The notes under the pieces: generated by a model
The model's database searches: none
Seen by the model: the letters and a program-made list of their open reading frames with translations, nothing else
Told to the model about the DNA's origin: nothing
Origin: Oryzomonas japonica
GTDB taxonomy: Bacteria > Desulfobacterota > Desulfuromonadia > Geobacterales > Pseudopelobacteraceae
Reading direction: 5' to 3'
Assembly (NCBI RefSeq): GCF_008802365.1
Contig: NZ_VZQZ01000003.1
Location: 248,001 to 312,000 of the forward strand
Length of the DNA stretch: 64,000 bases
Part shown: positions 17,670 to 27,354 of the stretch, piece by piece
Position numbering within the stretch: position 1 is the first letter of the stretch
How the letters are laid out: each line of letters begins with the position of its first letter
Position numbers and translations under genes: made by a program

Positions 17670-17834
17670 AAATATCCCTGTTCCCCCATTCCCGGCTTTC
17701 ATGACGTCTCAGCCGGAATACGGTGCCGGGAGCCGCTGCGCCACGCCTATGGTTTTTACCCGGATTTCCCGGCCAAACTTCTGATGAGGGGCGTACATCG
17801 GCTGCAGACAGGCGGGAGAATGGACCGCAACGGG

Positions 17835-19202
17835 TCAGGGACGGTAAAATGCTTTGCGGCCGATCTTGAGCATTTGGGAAGCCTTGGATTTGTTGCCGTT
17901 GCACCGTTCCAGGGTGATGGCCAGAATGCGCTTCGTCAACGTATCGAGTGAGAGGATATCGCCCGGTACTGTCAGGGTATAGGTGACGCTGTCGCCGGCG
18001 TTGCCGCCATTGGCGGCATCAGTGGAACCTGCTGAATTGATCCCCAGATGGGCGGGACGGATCAGTTCTCCGTCCGTGAGAATGGCTGCGCGTTCCAGGC
18101 AGTTGCGCAGTTCGCGGACGTTGCCCGGCCAGTGGTAGTCGAGCATGGCTTCCATGGCCTTTGGGGAGATGCCGGGCAGTGCCTTGCCCAGATGCTGGCG
18201 CAGATGGTCGAGCACATGTTCGCAGAGCAGGGGGATGTCGTCCTTGCGGTCACGCAGGGGCGGGATGGTAAGCGGAAAAACGTTGATCCGGTGGTAGAGA
18301 TCCTCACGGAAGCGCCCGGCAGCGACCCACTCGGCCAGATTGCGGTTGGTGGCTACGATGACCCGGCAGTCGGCGGGAAGCGGGGTGTTGCTCCCGATTT
18401 TTTCGAAAACGCGCTCCTGGAGGACCCGCAACAGCTTGGCCTGGAGCGGCAGGGGCATGTCGCCGATCTCGTCGAGCAGGAGCGTTCCGCCACGGGCCAG
18501 GCTGAACTTGCCTTCCCGATCACGGTCGGCACCGGTGAAGGCTCCCCGCACATGGCCAAAGAGTTCGCTTTCCAGAAGCTGCTCGGGAATAGCGGCGCAG
18601 TTTATCGCTACAAAACTGGTGGGGAGCCCCTTGCCGGCGAAGTGGATGGCTCGCGCCAACACCTCTTTGCCGGAACCGCTTTCGCCGTAGATGGCTATGG
18701 TCGTCTGGCGTGCCGCAGCCACCTTGGCAGCCAGCCGCAGCATCTCTTTCATTGCCGGATTGACGGTCACAATGCTTTGAAAGGTGAATGGTTCTCCCAG
18801 GAGCCCTTTGATCTGTTCATTTTCGCGGACAATGTGGTGGTAATCGAGGGCATGTTGGGTGGTGATGCGCAAAATAGCGGGATTGATGGGCTTCTCAAGG
18901 TAATCGTAAGCCCCGCGTCGCATGGCCTCAACAGCGCTCTCCACACTGCCGTTTGCCGTTACTACGACGACCGGTATCCCTTTGTGCCGCTTCCCGATCT
19001 GCTCGATGAGTTCCAGGCCATCCATTTCATGCATAACCAGATCTGAGATGACCAGATCGATCTGGCGTTGCTCCATGATGTCCAAGGCTTCTGCACCGCT
19101 GAATGCGGCTACGGGAGCGAAACCAGCCTCGCCAAGCTGGGCTTCCAGCATGCGAACGCTCAGTTCATCGTCGTCAACGATAAGGATTGTCGGAACCGTC
19201 AT
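17835..19202 (-). CDS. Sigma-54-dependent response regulator, NtrC family
   Basis: 455 residues. Receiver 1-120 with D10-D11-D12 and phosphoacceptor D54; AAA+ domain 140-375 with Walker A GESGSGK (174-180), the sigma-54 contact GAFTGA (221-226), GGTLLLDEIGDMPL and the HWPGNVRELRN sensor region; C-terminal Fis-like helix-turn-helix (NGNKSKASQMLKIGRKAFYRP) that ends abruptly at YRP, slightly shorter than usual. It activates sigma-54 promoters when phosphorylated. ATG at 19202 is preferred to an upstream GTG. It is the last gene of a minus-strand signalling cluster whose hybrid kinase is the likely phosphate source. Confidence 0.93.
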   Translation of the reverse strand: MTVPTILIVDDDELSVRMLEAQLGEAGFAPVAAFSGAEALDIMEQRQIDLVISDLVMHEMDGLELIEQIGKRHKGIPVVVVTANGSVESAVEAMRRGAYDYLEKPINPAILRITTQHALDYHHIVRENEQIKGLLGEPFTFQSIVTVNPAMKEMLRLAAKVAAARQTTIAIYGESGSGKEVLARAIHFAGKGLPTSFVAINCAAIPEQLLESELFGHVRGAFTGADRDREGKFSLARGGTLLLDEIGDMPLPLQAKLLRVLQERVFEKIGSNTPLPADCRVIVATNRNLAEWVAAGRFREDLYHRINVFPLTIPPLRDRKDDIPLLCEHVLDHLRQHLGKALPGISPKAMEAMLDYHWPGNVRELRNCLERAAILTDGELIRPAHLGINSAGSTDAANGGNAGDSVTYTLTVPGDILSLDTLTKRILAITLERCNGNKSKASQMLKIGRKAFYRP

Positions 19203-19345
19203 TGATAGCACGCCTGAGTGATTAACATGATCATAGTGCCTTAACCTGATTTCATATCATAAAGTTAAATGGTCAGATTACAAGACAATCTTCCCCTTTA
19301 CCTTGTAATTCCAGCTTCCCCGATGGTTTGTCCGGCCAGTGTCCT

Positions 19346-19759
19346 TTAGCTGGAAATCCGCAACCCCAGCTGGCTGATCGTTTTGTGGACCTTCTCCGGC
19401 TCTACGGGCTTGACCAGATAGGCCGACGACTGAACCGCCAGCATGGACTGCATGACATCCTGGGGGGTATTGAGGGCGGTCAGCATGACGATCTTGACCT
19501 GCTTGTCCGTCGGCAGGGCCAGTCCCTTCTCCAGTTTCCTGATCTCTTTGCCGGCGGTGATCCCATCCATGTCCGGCATGACGATATCCAGCAGGATAAG
19601 CTCATAGGGGGCACCCTCCGTCATGGCTGCCTGGAACTTTTCAACCGCATCCCGGCCGCCGACGGCGGTGTCAACGACGGGAACGTTCTCCAGGTACTGG
19701 GCTACGATCTCGCGTCCCAATTCGTCATCATCTACGACAAGGCATTTCTTGAGCTCCAT
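19346..19759 (-). CDS. Single-domain response regulator (CheY-like)
   Basis: 137 residues, receiver only. Acidic DDDE near 10-13, phosphoacceptor in LLDIVMPDMDG (about D58), MLTALN switch and YLVKPVEPEKV. No output domain. It lies 44 bases downstream of the hybrid kinase gene and 143 bases upstream of the sigma-54 activator, so it may be a phosphate shuttle between them or from the Hpt domain. Confidence 0.9.
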   Translation of the reverse strand: MELKKCLVVDDDELGREIVAQYLENVPVVDTAVGGRDAVEKFQAAMTEGAPYELILLDIVMPDMDGITAGKEIRKLEKGLALPTDKQVKIVMLTALNTPQDVMQSMLAVQSSAYLVKPVEPEKVHKTISQLGLRISS

Positions 19760-19803
19760 GTAATTCCTCCTCTGTGAAATCCGGCCCGCCTGGGTCGGGC
19801 CGG

Positions 19804-22368
19804 TTATGATTCTTCATCGGTCAGGCGTACGAAAGCAGCATATTCGTTGTTGAGACTGGGGAGCAGGTCCAGCGCTTCAACCGGTCGTTTTTCCCGGGCG
19901 GTCTCCTCGATGCGCCGGGCGATGTCCTGGATTCGCGGCGCGCCGATATTGCCGGCGGCTCCCTTGATAGTGTGGGCATTTACCCGCATCCCTTCGGCAT
20001 CACGGCTTTCCGCGGCAGCGAGAAGTTTTGCCAGGTTGCCGTCCATCCCCTTGCGGAACAACGCCACAAATTTGCCGATCAGCTCGGTCTTCCCCCCCAG
20101 GCGGGAAAGCAGTCCGGCGCGGTCGAATACCGGCAGGTTTGGTTCTGAAATCTTCAGAGGGACGGGGGCCCCTGAACCGGACTCTTGGGGAGGGAGCGGG
20201 AGGCCACACTGCTTGTGCAGGGCGAATGCAAGTTCAGCCGCTTTGAATGGTTTGGAAAGGTACCCATCCATACCCGCGGCCAGGCACTTCTCGCGATCTT
20301 CCTGGCCGGCATAGGCCGTCAGGGCGAGGATGGGGCATTTCCGGCCGGCAGCCTTCTCCAACTCCCGGATTTGACGTGTGGCCTGCAATCCATCCATGAC
20401 CGGCATCTGAACATCCATCAGGATGGCGTCGAAACGCCCCGCTGCATAGGCCGCAACAGCCTCCTGGCCGTTGGTGGCCAGGGTGACCCGGTGTCCCTGC
20501 TTTTCGAGGATGGCCAGCGCCACCATCCGGTTGACCTCCACATCGTCGGCCACCAGAATGTCAAGGCGGGCCTGCTCCTCCTGCGGGGCGTGGCGGGTTG
20601 TCGGCACCTGCTGCACTGCGCCCCGGCCGGTCAGGACCTCCAGGATGGCGTCCCGCAGTTCATCGTGTATCCACGGTTTGGCGAGATACCCGTTCACCCC
20701 CAGCCGGCGGCATTGCTCGGCGTCGCCGCGCATCCCGGCGCTGGTCATGACGATCATCAACAGGCCGGCGCGGCCGGCTTCACGAAGCTGTTCGACCACG
20801 CCCCAGCAATCCGCGCCCAGGGTTTGCAAATCAACCAGCGCCAGCAGGGGGCGTTTGGAGGCGTCAGCCAGTCGGCGGACGAGGTCCAGCGCCTCTGTTC
20901 CATCGGCAGCACAAAAAGGCCGCATGCCCCATGCGGTCAGGTATTGGGCCAACGTGCGCCGGTTCAACTCGATCTGTTCCACCACCACCACATGCTGGTC
21001 CGCCAGTTCGGCCGGTTCCGGCCGGGGAGGTACGTGCTGCTGAATCTGGAGGCGGGCGGTGAAGTGAAAGGTACTCCCCTGTCCCGGCGTGCTGTCGACC
21101 CATATTTTGCCTCCCATCAGTTCCACGATCCGCCGGGAGATGGCCAGGCCGAGGCCGGTGCCGCCGAAGCGTTTGGTCGTGGACGAATCGGCCTGTTCGA
21201 ACACGTTGAAGATCCGTCCGCAGGCTTCCGGGGCGATTCCGATCCCGCGGTCCGAGACGGAAAACTGGAGCAGCACCTGGTCGCCATCGTCTGTCACGAG
21301 GTTGGTGTGGACGACGATTTCACCCCGGTCCGAAAATTTTATGGCATTGCCCACGAGATTGACCAGCACCTGCCGTAGTTTTCCGGCATCGCCGAGCAGC
21401 GCGTCGGGCACGTTTATTTCCGGGACGCAGAGCAACTCCAGTTTTTTGTCGGTCGCCCTGGGCGCCAGCGAGCGCAGCATCTGACCGATAACCGTACGCA
21501 GCAGAAAGGGGGAATGGTCGAGTACGGTCCTGCCCGCTTCGATCTTGGAAAAATCGAGTATATCGTTGATGACGAGCATCAGGCTGTCGGCCGAATCCTT
21601 GATGGCGTGGTAGAACTGCCGCTCCTGGGTGGGGGCGAGCCCGCCAGTGAGCAGGAGATCGGTCATCCCCATGATTCCGTTCATGGGGGTTCTGATCTCG
21701 TGGCTCATGTTGGCAAGAAAGGCGCTTTTGGCGCGGCTGGCCTCTTCTGCCTGTTCACGGGCGATGGCCAGGTCGCGTGTCCGCTCCAGGACCTTCTCTT
21801 CAAGAGTAACCATGTTTTCATGCAGCTTGGCGTTGAGCGTGGTGCTCTCCAGGGCGTGGGCGCAGGTGTACAGTACGATGGATATGGCGTTGAGGGCCGC
21901 TGCATCGACCGAGGTCGAATCTCCGGGCAGGATGGCGGCAAACATCCCCAGGATGCGGGAACGGGTGGCGATACTGTGCAGGAGCAGGGTCCGGTTGCCG
22001 GCAAGGGGCACCAGGATAGCTTGGTTGCGGTTCAGGGCCCAGGCGAAGGTCCCGTCCATGATCTTTGCGTCGATCTCGGATTGAATCTCGTTTCGGGCAT
22101 CCACGGGTTCCCAGGATGCCAATTCGAAGCTGCCATCCTCCATCGCCTCAAGGCACCCCATTTCGCGGCTTACCAGGATTCTGCGGACCTGCACCTGGGT
22201 AGCCTGGAAAATGGCGGAAAAGTCCTTGGCGCGGTTGAGGTCGCCCTGGAAGTCCAGACTCGACGCGAGCATGTCCAAAATCGACATATAACGCCGGTTC
22301 GCCTCTTCCAGAAACTGGACCCGCTCCTGGAGGAATTCAAGGGGAAGGGGGGGGCTTTTTGCTTTCAT
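19804..22368 (-). CDS. Hybrid sensor histidine kinase with GAF-type input, two receivers and Hpt domain
   Basis: 854 residues from the ATG at 22368, whose ATGA overlaps the HDOD stop; GGAGGGG precedes it. Order: N-terminal coiled coil (8-60), GAF-like sensor (about 45-170), coiled coil, HisKA with H223 in [12 protein letters not shown], HATPase (N, G1 DRGIGI, G2 GTGLGLAIS), receiver 1 (about 480-600), receiver 2 (about 620-740, full acidic pair and [10 protein letters not shown]), and C-terminal Hpt with [12 protein letters not shown]. Receiver 1 lacks the usual Asp-Asp pair (VVVEQIELN), so it may be inactive. No membrane helices, so a cytoplasmic sensor. Multi-step phosphorelay to the neighbouring CheY-like protein and the sigma-54 regulator is likely. 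Confidence 0.92.
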   Translation of the reverse strand: MKAKSPPLPLEFLQERVQFLEEANRRYMSILDMLASSLDFQGDLNRAKDFSAIFQATQVQVRRILVSREMGCLEAMEDGSFELASWEPVDARNEIQSEIDAKIMDGTFAWALNRNQAILVPLAGNRTLLLHSIATRSRILGMFAAILPGDSTSVDAAALNAISIVLYTCAHALESTTLNAKLHENMVTLEEKVLERTRDLAIAREQAEEASRAKSAFLANMSHEIRTPMNGIMGMTDLLLTGGLAPTQERQFYHAIKDSADSLMLVINDILDFSKIEAGRTVLDHSPFLLRTVIGQMLRSLAPRATDKKLELLCVPEINVPDALLGDAGKLRQVLVNLVGNAIKFSDRGEIVVHTNLVTDDGDQVLLQFSVSDRGIGIAPEACGRIFNVFEQADSSTTKRFGGTGLGLAISRRIVELMGGKIWVDSTPGQGSTFHFTARLQIQQHVPPRPEPAELADQHVVVVEQIELNRRTLAQYLTAWGMRPFCAADGTEALDLVRRLADASKRPLLALVDLQTLGADCWGVVEQLREAGRAGLLMIVMTSAGMRGDAEQCRRLGVNGYLAKPWIHDELRDAILEVLTGRGAVQQVPTTRHAPQEEQARLDILVADDVEVNRMVALAILEKQGHRVTLATNGQEAVAAYAAGRFDAILMDVQMPVMDGLQATRQIRELEKAAGRKCPILALTAYAGQEDREKCLAAGMDGYLSKPFKAAELAFALHKQCGLPLPPQESGSGAPVPLKISEPNLPVFDRAGLLSRLGGKTELIGKFVALFRKGMDGNLAKLLAAAESRDAEGMRVNAHTIKGAAGNIGAPRIQDIARRIEETAREKRPVEALDLLPSLNNEYAAFVRLTDEES

Positions 22369-23234
22369 TGCCCCTCCATCAGAATGTCGAAGGTTTCCTC
22401 GATCTGCGGTTCCGACTGTTTCAGGATGGTAGCCAGGATGTTGACCGGCATGCCGAGGCGGTCCCAGGCCGCCGGATCCAGGGGAGAGACGCACCACTCA
22501 CCGCTGGCGCCGAACTCGAAGGCCTGACAGATGATTTCCGCCAGGTGGACGATGGCTGATTCCAGGGGGAATTGGGCTGCGGAGCGGGGGGTGTGGTGAC
22601 ATGCCACCGGTTCGAAAATATTGGCCGGAAGCTTCCATGCCTGCAACAGCGCTCCGCCCAGGTCGGCATGGTCGAAGCCCAACTGGTCCCGCTCGGTATG
22701 GTGGTAATGCTCCTGACGCGACCGGCTCAGCGCCAGCAACTCGCCGGCCGTATCCGGTATGGCGGCGCACAGGATCAATTGCCCCACATCGTGGAGGATT
22801 CCGGCCACGAAGAAACGCTCCACATTGCTTTCGCGCAGGCAGGTCGCCAGATTGCGGGCGATGATGCCGCAGGCGATGCTGTGCCGCCAGAAAAAGGCCA
22901 TATTCATCAAATCGTCGGGGATGCCCTTGAACACGCCCATGGCCGAGGCGGCAAACGCCAGGTCGCGCAACTGCTGGGTACCGATTATGGTCACCGCCTT
23001 GGTGATCGAATCAACCCGGGAGTAATAGCCGAACAGCGGGCTGTTGGCGAGCTTGAGGATGCGTGCGGTGAGGCCCTGGTCCTCGATGATGATCTTGGCG
23101 ATATCGGCGATGGAACTGCGGGGGTGATTGATGGCCTCGTTGAACCGTTCGTAGAAATAGGGGAGGGAGTAGATCGTGCGCGTCTGCTCCACGAGCCGCT
23201 CCAGGGTGATGGGCGCGCGTTCAGCAAAGCTCAT
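22365..23234 (-). CDS. HDOD domain signalling protein
   Basis: 289 residues. HDOD domain about 15-215 with [19 protein letters not shown], the [16 protein letters not shown] helix and [10 protein letters not shown]. It keeps the HD pair but lacks the full HD-hydrolase metal set, as usual in this family. These proteins occur in two-component and motility networks, with unsettled biochemical roles. It overlaps the small upstream gene by 14 bases and the hybrid kinase by 4, a strong sign of translational coupling. Confidence 0.88.
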   Translation of the reverse strand: MSFAERAPITLERLVEQTRTIYSLPYFYERFNEAINHPRSSIADIAKIIIEDQGLTARILKLANSPLFGYYSRVDSITKAVTIIGTQQLRDLAFAASAMGVFKGIPDDLMNMAFFWRHSIACGIIARNLATCLRESNVERFFVAGILHDVGQLILCAAIPDTAGELLALSRSRQEHYHHTERDQLGFDHADLGGALLQAWKLPANIFEPVACHHTPRSAAQFPLESAIVHLAEIICQAFEFGASGEWCVSPLDPAAWDRLGMPVNILATILKQSEPQIEETFDILMEGQ

Positions 23235-23556
23235 GGGTGGCCTTTCTCAACGCTGCGAGGCGGAGCAGTTCGCGCATGACCGGGTGCTGTACGTCACTCT
23301 TGCAAAAAAGCGGTCCAAGTGACGCCATGGCGGCATCCAACTGCTCGTGGGTGATCTCTGCGGGGAGGCGGCTATTCGGGTCATCGTCCTCCATCCCGAC
23401 GATGTTGACCTCCATCACCCCCCAGGTCCGCAATACCACAAGATGCTTCTGGCTCAACTCCACGCCCGCGCCCAACAACAATCTGCCGGTGCGGTCGTGA
23501 ACATCGCTTGCCAGGGTCATGCCCACTTCAATATTGTCGATTTGGGTTAATCCCAC
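23221..23556 (-). CDS. Small protein often linked to HDOD/HD-GYP genes
   Basis: 111 residues. The N-terminal module (IEVGMTLASDVHDRTGRLLLGAG followed by LSQKHLVVLRTWGV) is the strand-rich piece commonly found in front of HD-GYP or HDOD domains in delta-proteobacteria; here it is a separate protein. The rest is helical. It is the first gene of the minus-strand signalling operon. GGG before the start is weak. Function unknown. Confidence 0.7.
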   Translation of the reverse strand: MGLTQIDNIEVGMTLASDVHDRTGRLLLGAGVELSQKHLVVLRTWGVMEVNIVGMEDDDPNSRLPAEITHEQLDAAMASLGPLFCKSDVQHPVMRELLRLAALRKATHELC

Positions 23557-23715
23557 AAGTCAAACATCTCCGGGAAAACCGACGAAACCTCACAATGCAC
23601 TGTTTGCGGGATTCCGACAATTTAAGCTGAATCAAGAATTACAACAGTCCTTATATAGCATTCTGCTCCAGGTAACTCAAGTTATTGGCTTCGTTTCGGG
23701 CCGCATATTTTTGTG

Positions 23716-23760
23716 TTGACAGGATCATGGTGTGTCCCATATATTGAATTTCAAGTTCAA
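23716..23760 (+). promoter_or_regulatory. fur promoter with candidate Fur operator
   Basis: TTGACA (23716-23721), 18-nt spacer, TATATT (23740-23745). The 17-base inverted repeat TTGAATTTCAAGTTCAA (23744-23760) overlaps the end of the -10 and the start point. The same TTGAAnTTnAA...TCAA frame recurs before feoB, so I read it as an autoregulatory metal-repressor site. Which repressor binds (Fur or the IdeR-like protein) cannot be told. Confidence 0.6.
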
Positions 23761-23773
23761 AAAGGAGGGCGGG

Positions 23774-24211
23774 ATGATCCTCGAAAAGAAAAAGGCATTC
23801 AATGCGTTTGCTGCGGCCAAAGGGCTCCGCTCTACCCGTCAACGGGACATAATCCTTGATTTCTTTCTTTCCACCCGCCAGCACGTCAGCGTCGAAGAGT
23901 TGTACCTGAAGATCAAGGCCAGCCATCCCGGCATCGGCCATGCCACGGTGTACCGCACCCTCAAGCTGTTCACCGAGGCCGGCTTGGCCCGCGAGATCCT
24001 GCTGAACGACGGCCAGACCCGCTATGAACACGTGTCGGCGGGCGAGCACCATGACCATCTGGTCTGCACCGGGTGCAACGCGATCATCGAGTTCGAGGAT
24101 GAGACCATCGAGAAACTGCAGAAGGAGATAGCGCTACTCCACGGTTTCATGATCAAGAGTCATAAACTTGAACTCTACGGACTGTGCGCAGCATGCAGAG
24201 CTAACCAGTAA
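23774..24211 (+). CDS. fur: Ferric uptake regulator (Fur family)
   Basis: 145 residues from the ATG at 23774, preceded by AAAGGAGG; an upstream in-frame GTG at 23732 would place the operator inside the gene. Winged helix 10-85 (LRSTRQRDIILDFF and HATVYRTLKLF). Metal sites: HEHHDH-type segment (SAGEHHDHLVC), CTGC and the C-terminal CAAC, the structural zinc pairs. It represses iron genes when loaded with Fe(II). It heads the iron block with feoB. PerR or Zur identity is less likely from the feoB neighbour. Confidence 0.9.
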   Translation: MILEKKKAFNAFAAAKGLRSTRQRDIILDFFLSTRQHVSVEELYLKIKASHPGIGHATVYRTLKLFTEAGLAREILLNDGQTRYEHVSAGEHHDHLVCTGCNAIIEFEDETIEKLQKEIALLHGFMIKSHKLELYGLCAACRANQ

Positions 24212-24228
24212 TTTTTTTTGCCATATAT

Positions 24229-24245
24229 TTGAAATTGAAAATCAA
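24229..24245 (+). promoter_or_regulatory. Candidate Fur-type operator before feoB
   Basis: TTGAAATTGAAAATCAA, 17 bases, ends TTGA/TCAA inverted, 19 bases before the feoB ATG and directly after a CATATAT (-10-like) run. It matches the operator at 23744-23760 in length and 12 of 17 positions. Confidence 0.55.
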
Positions 24246-24264
24246 GAACATAAAGGATGGAGTA

Positions 24265-26256
24265 ATGGCGACATGCTGCGGTAAACAGACGGAAGCGCCG
24301 GGGAAGGTGCCAAATGCCAAACGGGTGGCCTTGGTCGGCAATCCCAACGTCGGAAAGAGTGTGCTCTTCAATGCCCTGACCGGGTCGTACGTAACCGTTT
24401 CCAACTATCCGGGGACCTCGGTGGAGGTCTCCCGCGGCCATGCCGTGATCAATGAGCAGCCGTGGGAGGTGATCGACACCCCGGGGATGTATTCGATCCA
24501 TACCATCACCGAGGAGGAACGGGTTGCCCGGGAAATCCTGTTGCACGAGACCCCGGACGTGGTACTGCACGTGCTCGATGCCCGTAACCTGGAGCGTATG
24601 CTGGCCATGACGCTCCAGTTGATCGAGGCGGGTCTGCCGGTGATTCTGGTGGTCAACATCATGGACGAAGCCGAGCGGATGGGGCTCAAGATCGATCTGG
24701 AACTGCTGCGGCAGAGGCTCGGCATCCCGGTGGTCGGGGCCGCGACGACCCGCAAACGGGGGCTTGGCGAGATCCGCTCCGCCATCGCCACCTATCGCCA
24801 GGATATGGGTAGCCCCCGGCATTTTACCTACAGCCGTCTCCTGGAGCACGACATCAACGAGGTGTCCGGGCTCATGGAAGGTGAGTACATCCTTTCCCGC
24901 CGCGCCCTGGCCCTGCTGCTTTTCCAGCAGGACGAAGAAATCACCTCCCTGGTGCGCCGCCGGGAGGGGGAAGGGTTCGGGGTGATCGCCGAAAGGGTGC
25001 GGGACATCGCCTTCAATCGCCGCGGGTCGTTCCACCTGGATCTCTCCATGGAGCGTAAGGATATCGTCAAAAAACTGGTCCTGGACGTGTTCACCAGCCC
25101 GGAGAAACGGGTCGTTACCTGGGGCGAACGGTTGTCGCGCATCTCGGCGCAGCCTTTGACCGGTATCCCCCTGCTGTTGATCGTACTCTATTTCGGCCTG
25201 TACAAGTTCGTCGGCGACTTCGGCGCGGGCACGCTGGTTGACGTGCTGGAAAAAAAACTCTTCGTGGAGATGTTCAACCCCTGGATTACCGGCATCGTCA
25301 AGATGGTCATCCCCTGGGAGATCATTCAGGAGCTGTTCGTGGGGGAGTACGGCATCATCACCCTGGGAATCCGCTATGCGGTGGGGATCATCCTGCCGAT
25401 CGTGGCGACCTTCTTCATCTTTTTTTCCTTTCTGGAGGATACCGGCTACTTTCCGCGCCTGGCCCTGCTGGTTGACCGCATCTTCAAACGGTTCGGCCTC
25501 ACCGGCCGGGCGGTGATCCCCATGGTGCTGGGGTTCGGCTGCGACACCATGGCGACCATGGTGACCCGCACCCTGGAAACGACCCGCGAGCGGGTCATCG
25601 CCACGGTGTTGCTGGCCTTGACCATCCCCTGCTCGGCCCAGCTGGGGGTGATCCTGGCGCTTTTGTCCAAGTTCCCCGGCGCCCTGGCGGTATGGGGCGC
25701 CTGTCTGCTGCTTTTGTTCGTGGTTGTGGGCCTGCTGGCGGCCCGGGTCATGCCGGGCGAAGCCCCCATGTTCTACATGGAGTTGCCCCCCATGCGGCTG
25801 CCGCAGTTTTCCAATGTATTGACCAAGACCTATACCCGCATGCAGTGGTATTTCATGGAGATCCTGCCCCTGTTCGTGCTCGCCTCCATACTGCTCTGGC
25901 TCGGCAAGATAACCGGGCTCTTTGAAAAGCTCGTAACCGCCATGACCCCGGTGATGGCGTCCATCGGCCTGCCCAAGGAGACGGCCGTGGCCTTCATCTT
26001 CGGTTTCTTTCGCCGGGATTACGGCGCTGCCGGCCTGTATGAATTGCAGACGAAGGGGTTGATGGATGCCCGCCAACTGACGGTTGCCGCGGTGACGCTG
26101 ACCCTGTTCATCCCCTGCATAGCCCAGTTTCTGATCATGAAGAAGGAGCGGGGATGGAAGGTGGCGGGCAGTATCGGCGTGTTCGTCAGCCTGCTGGCCT
26201 TCGGCAGCGGCTATGTGCTCAACCGTTTCTTGCTCGCAACAGGGATACTTTCCTAG
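24265..26256 (+). CDS. feoB: Ferrous iron transporter FeoB
   Basis: 663 residues. The N-terminal G domain has G1 GNPNVGKS (about 25-32), G3 DTPG, G4 NIMDEAE and a helical GDI-like region to about 240. The membrane core has 8 or more segments, including the gate repeats GRAVIPMVLGFGCDTMATM and TIPCSAQLGVI. The first gate reads GFGCDTMA where E. coli has GFGCNVPA, a variant I associate with delta-proteobacterial FeoB. The N-terminus carries an extra CC (MATCCGKQ). AAAGGATGG precedes the ATG. It takes up Fe(II), the form abundant for a metal-reducing anaerobe. The large minus-strand open frame across it is a codon-usage shadow. Confidence 0.95.
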   Translation: MATCCGKQTEAPGKVPNAKRVALVGNPNVGKSVLFNALTGSYVTVSNYPGTSVEVSRGHAVINEQPWEVIDTPGMYSIHTITEEERVAREILLHETPDVVLHVLDARNLERMLAMTLQLIEAGLPVILVVNIMDEAERMGLKIDLELLRQRLGIPVVGAATTRKRGLGEIRSAIATYRQDMGSPRHFTYSRLLEHDINEVSGLMEGEYILSRRALALLLFQQDEEITSLVRRREGEGFGVIAERVRDIAFNRRGSFHLDLSMERKDIVKKLVLDVFTSPEKRVVTWGERLSRISAQPLTGIPLLLIVLYFGLYKFVGDFGAGTLVDVLEKKLFVEMFNPWITGIVKMVIPWEIIQELFVGEYGIITLGIRYAVGIILPIVATFFIFFSFLEDTGYFPRLALLVDRIFKRFGLTGRAVIPMVLGFGCDTMATMVTRTLETTRERVIATVLLALTIPCSAQLGVILALLSKFPGALAVWGACLLLLFVVVGLLAARVMPGEAPMFYMELPPMRLPQFSNVLTKTYTRMQWYFMEILPLFVLASILLWLGKITGLFEKLVTAMTPVMASIGLPKETAVAFIFGFFRRDYGAAGLYELQTKGLMDARQLTVAAVTLTLFIPCIAQFLIMKKERGWKVAGSIGVFVSLLAFGSGYVLNRFLLATGILS

Positions 26257-26292
26257 TATCCTGCGAGGGGGACACCCCTGGGAGATATGAAG

Positions 26293-26517
26293 ATGATTTG
26301 CGGGTTTTGCGGACACGAGTTTGATGAAAATGAAGGAAAACGCGGGTGCGGCGGCTGCCCCGGCGGGTGCCACAGTGTGCATTGCCCGCGCTGCAACTAC
26401 AAGAATCCCCTGGAACCGGCCTTTATCGGTAAGCTGAAAAACATGTTGAAACGGAAAACATCATCCGACGCTGGGGTTACAGAGAATTCAGAGGACAAAA
26501 AATCAAAGGCATCTTAA
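26293..26517 (+). CDS. Cys-rich zinc-ribbon-like mini-protein between feoB and the IdeR-like gene
   Basis: 74 residues (76 from the ATG at 26287; GGGAG gives 8-nt spacing to 26293 and only 2 to 26287). MICGFCGHEFDENEG, then GCGGCPGGCHSVHCPRC, gives eight or more cysteines in paired CxxC spacing plus a histidine, then a basic helical tail. No signal peptide. It may bind zinc or iron and assist FeoB or its regulation; this is inferred from position only. Confidence 0.7.
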   Translation: MICGFCGHEFDENEGKRGCGGCPGGCHSVHCPRCNYKNPLEPAFIGKLKNMLKRKTSSDAGVTENSEDKKSKAS

Positions 26518-26518
26518 A

Positions 26519-26543
26519 ATAGTTTTCCCGACGGGAAAGCTAT
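26519..26543 (+). other. Intergenic hairpin before the IdeR-like gene
   Basis: ATAGTTTTCCC pairs with GGGAAAGCTAT (one wobble) around a 3-nt loop, with no T tract. It could be an RNA-processing or attenuation element within the iron operon. Confidence 0.45.
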
Positions 26544-26611
26544 GGTGCGATGTCCGATTTGATGGTTGTTTCTCTGTATGCCTGTCACCCGGTGGCAAAG
26601 AAGGAGCGTAT

Positions 26612-27256
26612 ATGAAATTGTCCGAAAAGGCGGAAGAGATCCTGGAGGCCCTGTGGATCGCGGTGGAAGAAGAGGGGGGGCGTTTTCTCGACCCGGAGAA
26701 GATGGGGTTCCCGGCCGATGACCCGGCCTACCGCGAGTTGACCGACCGCGCGCTGGTGGAGCTGCGCCAGGGGATGGTCTATTTCCGGCCCGAGGGGCGT
26801 GAAGAGGGGAAGATGACCATCCGCCGCCATCGTCTGGCGGAGCGCCTGATGATGGATGTGCTTAACCTGCGCGGCGATGAGGGAGACGATAAGGCATGCC
26901 AGTTCGAGCACCTGCTCAATGAAGGGGTGGACGTCAAGATCTGCACCATGCTCAACCATCCCACCACCTGCCCCCACGGCAAGCCGATACCGCCGGGCGA
27001 GTGCTGCGCGGATGCCCGGGCCCAGGGCGACCTTGGCGTGGTGGCCCTGACCGAATTCAAATCGGGACAGGAGGGGGAGATCGCCTACATCCAGACCGAG
27101 GACAGCAAGAAGATGCAGAAGCTGATGGCCATGGGGGTCTTGCCGGGTAATCGTATCGTACTGGTGCAGTCTTTCCCCTCCTACATCTTCCGGGTCGGAT
27201 TTTCCGAGTTTGCCATCGACGGCAACCTGGCAAAAGAGATTTTTGTGCGGAAGTAG
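26612..27256 (+). CDS. DtxR/IdeR-type metal-dependent regulator with FeoA domain
   Basis: 214 residues. N-terminal winged helix 1-72, dimer/metal domain 73-140 with IdeR-like ligands H73 (HRLAER), C96, E99 and H100 (ACQFEH) and HPTTCPHG, then a FeoA/SH3-like domain (about 145-214). That gives the full IdeR layout. The recognition helix region (RELTDRALVELRQGMVY) is less classical than in corynebacterial IdeR. I recall an IdeR homologue in this place in G. sulfurreducens, near fur and feoB. Alternative: a FeoA partner that lost DNA binding. GGAG lies 8 nt before the ATG. Confidence 0.82.
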   Translation: MKLSEKAEEILEALWIAVEEEGGRFLDPEKMGFPADDPAYRELTDRALVELRQGMVYFRPEGREEGKMTIRRHRLAERLMMDVLNLRGDEGDDKACQFEHLLNEGVDVKICTMLNHPTTCPHGKPIPPGECCADARAQGDLGVVALTEFKSGQEGEIAYIQTEDSKKMQKLMAMGVLPGNRIVLVQSFPSYIFRVGFSEFAIDGNLAKEIFVRK

Positions 27257-27354
27257 CGGCAAGGAAGGTTGACAAGGGGATGATTCGGAAACTAATATAA
27301 CCAGACTTCCGCAGTATTGGTTTTCTATCCCCATTCTCATCCTGAAAGGCGCGT

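Noticed and set aside
24175-26382. 735-codon open frame antisense to feoB
   Set aside because: Mirrors feoB codon usage, has His/Gln/Gly-rich low-complexity translation and no ribosome site. A shadow of a GC-rich gene.
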